A DNA stretch of 64,000 bases from Achatina immaculata (taxonomy: Eukaryota; Mollusca; Gastropoda; Stylommatophora; Achatinidae): NCBI GenBank assembly GCA_009760885.1, contig CM019713.1, forward strand, positions 22,762,427 through 22,826,426, given 5' to 3'. Under the pieces are notes generated by a model. The model worked only from the letters and a program-made list of their open reading frames with translations, searched no databases and was not told where the DNA came from. Every line of letters begins with the position of its first letter. Positions within the stretch are counted from its first letter, which is position 1. Shown piece after piece: positions 56,020 through 64,000 of this stretch. The translations under genes and the position numbers were made by a program.

Positions 56020-57235
56020 ATTTGGTCAAGACTGATTGATCTTTATTTCCAAAGGGTTAAGAACTGGGCACACAGGCCCATCAGACAATCTGCCCTTTAT
56101 CATACGACTTTCACTCTGTTTCAGACACTCTACAAATATTCTGCTCATATAACAAACATAACTAACAATGGAAAGCTGAGAGACATAAAATAAAACATAA
56201 CATTTATGTAATGCTCTTATCCATGCACTCAGCACAGAAAGTAACTACATACACATATAAATGACTATCTACCAAACAAAAATTTTGGTACTATTCAGAA
56301 TAAACAATTAAATGAATTCGGTGTCTGTAAGAGCAGTCTAAAATAACACGGAGGCATGTAGTCAACATCAAATAGATATTGGAAGTTTGTAGTTGTAGGA
56401 AGGAGTGTAGTTTATATTTTTTGTATAGGATGGGAGGGTATTCCAAAGATGAGCAGCAGAAGTAAAGCTTTTCTTGTAAAGTTAGGTTTTGGAAGACATA
56501 TATTGTTCAAGTGCTGGCTGTACTTTGGGCTGAATTTAAACAGGTTCCATAGATACAGTGGAACATGCTGTGAAAGAATTTGATGTACCAACTTGGCTTT
56601 GTTGAAGATGAACCTGTTCTTAAAAGGTAGTATTTTGATACGTTTGTGCAGGTTAGTTGTTTGTGCTTGATCTTTGTCACTAATAAGCTTTACTGCTCGC
56701 TTTTGGAGTGAGTAAAGCCTCTTTGTATTTGACACTAAGTAACCATCCCAAACTGTTGAGCAATAGTCTAAATGTATTTGTATATGTGATATGTAGTATG
56801 TCTTCCTTGTGTCTTGATCGATGAAATGCTCAATTTTGGCTAACTGGCATACTTTTTGCATGATGAGTTTTGTTAGCCCTTGCACATGAGAGTTCCAGGT
56901 CAGATGCTGGTCAATAATGAGACCTAGTGTTCTGTGCTCGCTAACGTTTTCTATATGTGGTGTTTCTATACAGAGCCGAAGTCTTATTTTTGTTGCGTTT
57001 TTTTTGTTTCTGTCTTGTTATGAGCATTGATTTTGTTTTATCAGTATTTATAATCATGCCATTGTTGTTGATCCATCTAATTAGATTGTTTATCGACCTG
57101 AAGAGTTGGTAGTCACTGGTATACACTATGCAATCATCAGCAAAAAGGTCACAAGAAGAGTGTTTAAGATGAAGTGGAAAATCATTAATATAGATAGCAC
57201 ATAATTAATGTATAAGTATACAACTATACACTAAA
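56020..57235 (-). mobile_element. CR1/jockey-like LINE, RT C-terminus and 3' end, copy 2
   Basis: Minus strand from about 57210: IYINDFPLHLKHSSCDLFAD with D (FADD catalytic motif), YTSDYQLFRSINNLIRWINN, NTDKTKSMLI, then after a frame break YYISHIQIHLDYCSTVWDGY, KRLYSLQKRAVKLISDKDQA and the tail to 56412. The HLDYCSTVWD block is typical of CR1/jockey-group RT C-termini. The 3' noncoding part ends at about 56035 with ATAAAGATCAATCAG (minus strand). RT motifs 3-5 upstream of FADD are missing here. Confidence 0.87.
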
Positions 57236-57264
57236 CACTGCAGTAAAGCTGTGATACCAGAACG

Positions 57265-58025
57265 TATAAACTAGGAAAAAAGGAGGAGCAGCTTCATTAC
57301 TTAACGATTACAAAGTTGTGACGTTTCGGCATGAGCCTTAATCATACAAAAATGTACAGAATGAAGAAATGGAGAGAGGAGATAAATTATAGATTCACAT
57401 GAATGGTAAAAAAAAAAAAATAATAATGAATAAAGCACTTAGCTGTAACTGTAAGAAGGTGTGGCTTGTCTGACGCTCTGTCAGAATTGGCATGGTAGGG
57501 TGTAGAGACTGTTTAAATGGAGACCTGTGATATGTGATCGGTGGGTCGTAACTGGGGGTGGTGGATGGGGAAACCGTGGAGGGGAGAGAGAGTGGTACAA
57601 TGTTAACCTAGCCAGGAGAAGGTGAAACAGATAATTATAGTTAGGGTAGAGGGGTTGTAATGTGATGCTGTGAGGAGGTTCTGAACTATGTGTAACAAGT
57701 GAGAAGGGAGTGGAGCAGGATTATAATTGCTGAAGAGGAGAATGTTAGGTGTAGCTGAATAGCGAGCTTAACCTGTGTGGTTCCAGCATCCCATAATCCT
57801 GAATGTAGTGGTTCTCAAGCGCTAGGTGGCTTGTGTCATCTGTGTCATTGTTTGATGGCTGTTACCAGAAAATCAGATTTGCCTCTGCGGTTGGGGCCAT
57901 TGAAATGATTTGGGACTGGTTTCAAGCATGCTGGGTGATGTCGTACAGATGTTTCTGCATGCGGTCCCGTAATCTGAGGCCAGTCTCACCAATATATGTT
58001 TCTCTTGCATGTGTTGTTATTTTGT
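57265..58025 (-). mobile_element. Penelope-like element, GIY-YIG end, inserted in the CR1-like LINE
   Basis: Minus strand from about 58015: TYIGETGLRLRDRMQKHLYD and ITQHA, then LALENHYIQDYGMLEPHR. The first block matches KYIGETGLRLGDRFRQHLND of the 10-kb copy. The 3' noncoding part contains GACGTTTCGGCATGAGCC at 57318 (plus strand), parallel to 9680. 5'-truncated within the endonuclease domain, directly abutting CR1-like RT sequence. Confidence 0.83.
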
Positions 58026-58545
58026 GTATGTGTTTTTTGAGTGGCTTTGATAATGACGACAGTATGGATATTGGTTTATAGTTGGTAAGATTGTTGTATA
58101 GATATTGATCTATAGTTGGAAAGATTGTTGTATGGATATTGGTCTATAGTTGGTAAGATTGTTGGATGAGCCAGATTTAAAGCGAGGATACACTTAAGCA
58201 GTTTTAAAAGCCTAGGGGAAATAACATTTTGCGATGCGCTGATTGTGAATGTATGTTAGTGTATATGAAATGTTATTTGCAGCATAATGTAAGATCTTAT
58301 TGCTAATATTGTCAAGTCCAGCCATATTGTTGTTTTTTAAGGATATGAGAACTTTCAAGAATGGAATGTGTACCTGTTTAAATTTAGTACATCTGCTATC
58401 CAGGAATGTTTGTAGTTCATGTAAGACGCATACAGGAGCTGATATTGATGATTTAAGAACGTTGATTTCTTTTATGAAATGAGTACTTATTTTGTGCTAG
58501 TGTATGCATGATTGGTGGATTGAAAATCAAATTCTTTTAAGGATA
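58025..58545 (-). mobile_element. CR1/jockey-like LINE, RT N-terminal segment
   Basis: Minus strand, frame-shifted but readable: an AANNISYTLTYIHNQRIAKC-like stretch, VYPRFKSGSSNNLTNYRPIS and NYKPISILSSLSKPLKKHIH (RT regions 1-2). It belongs with 56020-57235 and 61390-61925 as one element interrupted by two later elements. The RT middle between KPLKKHIH and YINDF is absent. Confidence 0.75.
58065..58165 (-). repeat. 34-bp x 3 repeat over the RT motif NYxPIS
   Basis: Plus-strand unit GATATTGGTCTATAGTTGGT, AAGATTGTTGTATG. On the minus strand it encodes NNLTNYRPIS, the conserved RT region-2 motif, amplified with a period that breaks frame. Confidence 0.88.
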
Positions 58546-58556
58546 TTAACAGCATA

Positions 58557-60110
58557 GTGAAGGAATTCAATGCTTGTATCCTTCAGGCCGCTCGTGAAAC
58601 CATTCCCAGAGGAGCTCGCAGGGACTATAAACCATACTGGTCTAGTGAGCTGGGAAAACTCCATGATGACATGGAAGCAGCTCGAAAGCAAGCAGAAAAT
58701 AGACCATGCCAAGAACACCACAATAATTACCAACATTCTAAGGCCAAATTTCAGAGAGCCAAGCTGCAAGCCAGACGGGAAAGTTGGAGAGAGAAAACAG
58801 AGTCCCTAAACTTTGAAAAGGATGGAAGGAAACTGTGGAAACTAATCAAACAGTTAAATGATGAGAGTACTGGAAGAAGTACAAAAGTTACACTAACAGA
58901 GGATGAGAAAACTCTTACAGGTAAGCAGGTAGCAGATCACTTTGCTCGCATGTTTGCACAGGACTGCAACATTGATATCCATCCAGAGAAGGAGTGTACA
59001 GTGCGCATCGAGCCACAGAAAGAGGAGGAACAAGTCAGAAAAGTGGAGGTCATGGATGCACCAATCACACACAGTGAGTTAGACCTAGCAGTTAGTAAAC
59101 TGAAACCAAGGAAATCACCAGGACCAGATAGAGTGTCCAATGAAATGATCAAGAACCTGGGAATGGCAGCAATGGGAAAGCTGTTGGATATTTTCAATAT
59201 GTGCTGGAGCACAGGTAAGTTACCTCAAATCTAGAAGGAGGCAAGCATGGTACCACTGCTAAAACCTGGGAAAAACAGTGATACTGCCTCCAGCTACAGG
59301 CCAATCAGTCTCACTAGCTGCCTATGCAAAAAGATGGAACGCATCATTGACCTGAGGCTAAAATGGTACCTAGAAAGTGAAAACCTTCTCGTTCCACAAC
59401 AAGCAGGATTTAGGCAGTACTACAGTACGGAAGATCAAGTGACCTATCTCTCTCAAGAGATTGAGGATGCATTCCAAGAGAAAAACCTTGTACTAGCAGC
59501 GTGGATAGACCTGAAGAAAGCCTTTGATAAAGTATGGAAAAAAGGTCTGCTGTGGAAACTAAGAAACTGCAATGTGAATGGAAGACTGTACAACTGGATA
59601 AAGTCCTATTTACACAATAGAAGAGTTAGAGTAGTAATGGATGGACACAAAAGCCAGAAAGTACTTCTGCGACACGGTGTACCACAAGGAGGAGTCCTTT
59701 CGCCTACACTATTCCTTGTATTCATTAATGACCTGGTCAAGGAACTTCCCTATGGAATCAAAGCGGCACTGTATGCAGATGATCTGGTCATGTGGTGTAC
59801 AGATGAATATGCGACAATTGCTACACAGAGACTCCAAAGAGCAGCAGACATCTTGACATCATGGACAAACAAATGGTGTGTAAGTATCAACACAGAGAAA
59901 TCAAGTACCACTCTGTTCACCCTCTCATCTAAACAGAAAGCAGGTAAGATCTTTGTAAATGAAATACCCTTAAGGATGGACAACCAACCCACTTACTTAG
60001 GAGTGACTCTTGACTCAAAACTGACGTGGAAGCAACACATCAACAGAAGCAAAAGCCAGAAGAAAACTAGCCATATTAAGAAAATTGAGTGGAACCACAT
60101 GGGGAGCTAG
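58557..60110 (+). pseudogene. I-type LINE copy 2: linker and reverse transcriptase
   Basis: 58557-59234 is open through the linker and KLKPRKSPGPDRVSNEMIK to a stop at 59231-59233. 59247-60110 continues with SSYRPISLTSCLCKKMERII, WIDLKKAFDKVW, HGVPQGGVLSPTLF, LYADDLV (about 59770) and PTYLGVTLDSKLTW, then shifts frame near 60043. RT motifs are complete, but the reading is broken by one stop and one frameshift. Confidence 0.9.
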
Positions 60111-60163
60111 TGAAAGAATCCTCAAGAATGTATATCAGCAAAGTATTCTACCACATTTAGAAT

Positions 60164-61252
60164 ATGGCTCAACATCTGTCACTACGGATTATCACAGGTG
60201 CCATGAGGTCCACACCAATAGTAGAAATGCAGAAAATAGTTGGTGTTCAACTGCTAAAGGAACGTAGAGACACAAAGGTCATGACCATGGGAGAAAAATT
60301 CCTTAGCTCTGTAAGCCATCCCCTAAAGGAGAGATTCAATAACTTGGCATTAGGACGGCGTAAAAGAAGCAGCTTCATTCATCAGGCCAAGCGTATGCGT
60401 AAGCTGATACCTGACCTTCCAACTGTAGTCGCTCCATTATCATCTGTACCAGAGCATACACCATGGAAAGAAGCAGATTATACACAAATAACTATTCAGA
60501 CTGAAGTGAAAGGTGTGCAGAATGGTGAGATGCAGAGCAGTCTTGTAAGATCAACAGCCACACTTAGTGTTCTAGATGACAAATATCCATGTGACACCTG
60601 GATACGTGTGTATACAGATGGATCTGCACATAATGCCATAAAGAATGGAGGGGCAGGAGGATATATTGAATATCCAAACAACACCATTGACAAGATTTCC
60701 ATACCCACTGGTAAATACTGCAACAACTTTGATGCAGAAGTTAGGGCAATTATTGCTGCAGTTGAAAAACTATCAGACTCCAGAATTGATACATGTCCTG
60801 TAGTAATTCTCACAGATGCAAGATCAGTACTGGAGGCTCTTCAGTGCAACAAACTACCAGACCTTAAGGATGCCTTGTCAAAAATTGGCTTACAACATGG
60901 AGTCACTTTGCAATGGATTCCCTCCCACTGTGGGATACCAGGCAATGAGAAAGCTGACCATCTGGGCAAAGAGGGCACTGAAATGGAGCAACCAGACATA
61001 CCAATCACTTATAATCAGAAGAAAAACATGATAAAAACCTACAGGAAGCCACAAACACCACCACATGATGACTATCACATGCTATACAGAAAGGAACAAG
61101 TCACCATCTTCCGTCTCCGAACAGGACACAGCCGACTCCGAAGTCATATGTATACAAAGTTTAAGGTTGGTACTACTAATCTATGTACAGGTGCCCCAAA
61201 CTGTGGAACATATCCTCCAGAACTGCATCAACTACGAGACACTGAGAAATAA
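60164..61252 (+). pseudogene. I-type LINE copy 2: RNase H
   Basis: A 362-codon open frame joining the RT C-terminal tail (MGEKFLSSVSHPLKERFNNL) to RNase H: RVYTDGSAHNAIKNGGAG, FDAEVRAIIAAVEKL, VVILTDARSVLEAL, WIPSHCGIPGNEKADHLGKE. Unlike copy 1 the tail and RNase H are in one frame here. The zinc knuckle is destroyed by the 8-bp loss that removes the first C-x-C (about 61187), which shifts the frame to a premature stop at about 61250. Confidence 0.9.
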
Positions 61253-61389
61253 TTACTGGCCCAGTGAAACCACTAAAGAAGATAAGCTCTACGGTTCCAT
61301 ACATGAATTACAAAAAACAGTGAAATTTATCCAAGAGACAGGACTGCAGATATAGACAGACAGTGCGAACGAAGAAGAAGAAGAAGAAA

Positions 61390-61925
61390 TTCTTTTATTT
61401 GATAGGGTATTTATGGCTTTCTAAATTGATTTACTGTCTAATTTATTCTGCACAAGATTACTAAAGTAATTTTTTTCTCTGTCTTATTAAGTACTGAACT
61501 TTGTTTCTGAGTGAACGGTAGGTCATGAAGTCCTTAATTTTGTGCACCCGGTCACGTTCTCTCATGGATTGTAGTATTTCAGGTGTTATCCAAGGTGACT
61601 TCGTCTGGTGTTTTACTCTCACCTCTTTCATGGGGACATGCTTGTCTAGTATATCTCTGAAGATCTTTAGTCAATATTCTATTGCCTCATAAGGGTCAGT
61701 TAGTTGGTACATATGTGTAAGTGAAGATGCTTGCAAATCTTTAAGGAATACTTCTAGGTTACATTTTTTGAAGCTTCTAAATTTCATACTGGTGTGATTG
61801 TGTTTAGGAAGTTTATACCCCTTTCTTGTCCACATACAGCAGACTGGGTAATGATCACTTAAAAAAATATGAGGGATGTTACATTCAGTGATGTTTTCTG
61901 GATGGGCTACATATCTCTCTCTGAA
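61390..61925 (-). mobile_element. CR1/jockey-like LINE, endonuclease end and linker
   Basis: Minus strand: NIPHIFLSDHYPVCC (final SDH motif of an APE endonuclease), KHNHTSMKFRSFKKCNLEVF, LTDPYEAIEY, then after a stop DILDKHVPMKEVRVKHQTKS, PWITPEILQSMRERDRVHKI and YRSLRNKV. This is the normal endonuclease-to-RT linker of CR1-group elements and continues into 58545 across the inserted I-type copy. Confidence 0.82.
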
Positions 61926-64000
61926 CCTTAAGTGCCCAGGGCACATGGGGCTTCTGCAAGGGTTTTCCACAAATTCCTGTCCTTCACCTTTTTTTCTGCT
62001 CTTGCCCAGGTGAGCCCTCTATTGCTCAACATCCTTTCTGTTGTTCTTTTCCATGTCTCTTTTGGTCTATCCTTTCTTCTGTTCCCCTGTGGTGTCCATC
62101 TTAGTGCTATTTTTGATAGTTAGTTGTCAGTCATTCAGAGCACATGTCCCAACCATTGCCAGCATCTTTCCTCAATAACTGTTGTCAGTGGCTTCATCTG
62201 CATTTCTGCCAACATGTTATTTCTTATGGTGTTTGGCCAAAATATTTTTCTAATTCTTCGTAAACATTTAGTCTGGAAAGAATTCAACTTGTTTTCTACT
62301 GTTTTGGTGATTTTCCAGCATTCACTTCTATAGAGTGTTACTCTTAAATATCCTGATTTTCTTATTTATGCTTAGTTTTTTAGATTTCCATATAATCTGC
62401 AGCACTGCAAAAGCCTGGTTTGTTCTAGTAAGTCTGCTGTTGATGTCCTCTGTGCTGTCTCCATTTTCTACTACTCTACTGCCAAGGTATACAAATTCAT
62501 TGACCTCCTCCACTAATTTGCTATCTACTCTGAGTACATTTCTGTTGTTCACATTTTGCTTCATTAACTTTGTCTTTCCTACGTTGATCTTTAGTCCTAT
62601 ATTGTTTGCATTCTGAGTTAGCTTGTTTATTTTATCTTGCATATCTTTGTGACTGCTTGATAGCAGACAAATGTCGTCCGCAACGTCAAGGTCCTCCAGC
62701 ACTGTGTCAAGGGTTCATTGTAATCCTCTGCGTTTATCTGATGTTGCCTCCTTCATTAACCAGTCTATTGCCAAGATAAATAATGTTGGTGATAGTACAC
62801 ATCCCTGCTTCACTCCTGTTTGTACCCTAAAGCTGCTGGAGGTATGTTCTCCACAGATCACTTTGCACTGAAAACCCTCATATAGGGCTTTGATTAAACT
62901 CACTATCTTATGGGGGAGACAATGCCATCTTAGGATTTTCCACAGAGCATCTCTGTTGACACTGTCAAAGGCTTTCTCAAAATCTATAAACAATGCATAT
63001 GTTGTGCTATGCCACTCATTTGCCTGTTCTAATATTTGTCTAAGTACAAATATGTGGTCTATGCATGATCTTCCTTTCCTAAATCCTGCCTGCTCTTTCC
63101 GAAGTTTTCCCTCAAGTGTTGGTACAATTCTGTTGATGATTATTCTGCAAAATACTTTACTGGTGAGTGGCAGTAGGGTAATGCCTCTCCAGTTCTCGCA
63201 ATCTCTGAGGTCACCCTTCTTTGGTAGTTTTACTGTAAGGCCAGTTTTCCACTCCTCTGGAGCTTTTTTCTAGATCCCAAATTTGTTGCAGTATCCAGCA
63301 TAGTTGTTTGGTGTTTCTGTTTCTTTGCTTTCAACATCTCAGCAGTCACTTCATCTTCACCTGGTGCCCTATCTAATTTTAGCTTCTTTATCACCTCCTT
63401 TACTTCACTTATTGTTGTTATTGGTCCTGTATTGATGTTAGTTCCGTTTTTGCTTCAGGTATGTCTATTGTTTGTGCTGCTCGTGCTCTGTTTAGTAGGG
63501 TTTTAAAGTGTTCTTTCAATTTTTTCTCTTTCTCCACTGACCAGTTGTCCATTATATGTCCTTACTGCACTCTCACATCTTGTGCTGAAGTTACCTGTCA
63601 TCTGCTTTGTGATTTTGTATATGCTTTTCATGTCATTTGCATACGCTGCTTTCTCTGCTGGTTCTGCTAAGTTATAATAGTATTGACGTTTATCTTGACC
63701 GCATAATTCCTTCACTACCTTGTGTTTGTGTGTATAATTACTTAAAACTTGTTCTTTAAGCCATTGTGATTTGGTGTTCAGTAATTTTTTCTTGATTTCT
63801 TTTCTTTGCTCTATCTTTTACCATGTGGTCTTGCTTATCCATTCCCCTTTTCTCCATTTCCGATATCCCAGCACCTCTTTTGCTGTTTCCTGTAGTGTTT
63901 TATTGAACTCTAGTATGGACATTACTGCTTCGTCTTGTAGGACACTGAAGCGGTTCTTAAGTACTATTGAGAATTCATTTCTTGTTTGCTGGTCTTTCAG
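61912..64000 (-). pseudogene. RTE-D LINE, linker to 3' end, runs off the window
   Basis: From the right edge downward on the minus strand: linker (63715-63503, KQMTGNFSTRCESAVRTYNG), RT around 63350-63060 (degraded: DEVTAEML, WRGITLLPLTS, KEQAGFRKGRSCID), FIDFEKAFDSVNRDALW (62993, motif A), FRVQTGVKQGCVLSPTLFIL (B), EDLDVADDICLLSS (C, VADD instead of YADD/FADD, about 62690), FVYLGSRVVENGDSTEDINS, then RRIRKIFWPN, WLGHVL, RPKETWKRTTERMLSNRGLT and stop. The CCTGGGCACTTAAGGTTCAG tail lies at about 61925. Several frame breaks make it inactive. Confidence 0.87.

Larger units (their letters stand above)
58545..61385 (+). mobile_element. I-type LINE, copy 2, 5'-truncated
   Basis: Begins at the linker (ATTAACAGCATAGTGAAGGA, equivalent to about 17312 of copy 1) and runs to the same GACAGACAGTGC and GAA-repeat tail (about 61368-61387). 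It is inserted in opposite orientation within the CR1-like element, whose RT lies left and endonuclease right. Few differences from copy 1 by eye. Its defects differ: TAG at 59231-59233 where copy 1 has TGG, a 2-bp loss near 60043, about 55 bp missing at about 60175 and an 8-bp loss at about 61187. Confidence 0.92.

Noticed and set aside
57265..58025. Hammerhead ribozyme expected in Penelope-like terminal repeats
   Set aside because: I looked for the CTGATGA and GAAAC core in the Penelope-like regions (9.7-10.9, 55.5-56.0, 57.3-58.0 kb) on both strands and did not find a credible pair.

Overview
The window is eukaryotic genomic DNA from an invertebrate animal. It is AT-rich, has spliced genes with very long introns, and is saturated with retroelement, DNA-transposon and minisatellite sequence. 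The mix of RTE-type and I-type LINEs, a CR1/jockey-like LINE, Penelope-like elements, Tc1/mariner and a TTAA-flanked piggyBac-type MITE suggests a lophotrochozoan, possibly a gastropod mollusc. That placement is inference; no species-diagnostic gene is present.

Two host genes can be recognised, and they converge. (1) A SOSS complex subunit B gene (NABP1/NABP2, hSSB1/2 family; ssDNA-binding OB fold) lies on the + strand. Six coding exons (20306-20420, 27050-27188, 29150-29221, 31879-31942, 35480-35606, 41413-41564) join with perfect phase into 222 codons plus stop. (2) The 3' end of a Trio/Kalirin-type kinase gene lies on the - strand (55221-55042, 52017-51882 and a probable last exon 51072-51040). 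It encodes the C-terminal lobe of the kinase domain and the conserved tail; the rest lies beyond the right edge or was not found.

Layout: 1-9.1 kb, LINE debris folded into a near-identical 2.4-kb inverted repeat. 9.7-10.9 kb, Penelope-like element. 11.4-14.5 kb, RTE fragment and three long minisatellites. 16.5-20.2 kb, an I-type LINE ending just before the SOSS-B start codon. 20.3-41.6 kb, SOSS-B, with introns holding a mariner, two Tc1 copies, RTE and CR1-like pieces, three MITEs and many arrays. 42.6-44.4 kb, a second mariner. 46.6-48.9 kb, an RTE copy carrying a 248-bp segment copied from SOSS-B intron 4. 51-64 kb, the kinase gene end and a stack of interrupted elements (CR1-like, Penelope-like, I-type, RTE).

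RTE family labels used here are local: A (3' end near CATGATGATGATG), B (3' end near GGATATAAGATATAAG), C (the 36.7-37.8 kb copy) and D (the right-edge copy).

The most unusual property is that many minisatellites are amplified pieces of transposable elements. Units derive from mariner transposase codons (42, 47 and 30 bp), LINE RNase H (53 bp), CR1-like RT (30 and 34 bp) and LINE 3' termini (75, 132 and 32 bp). Arrays in turn host insertions: three LINE fragments sit at nearly the same position of one 28-bp unit, and a MITE sits in the TTAA of a 44-bp unit. Two arrays also duplicate splice-site sequence of SOSS-B. Identities were judged by eye; no alignment or database search was run.
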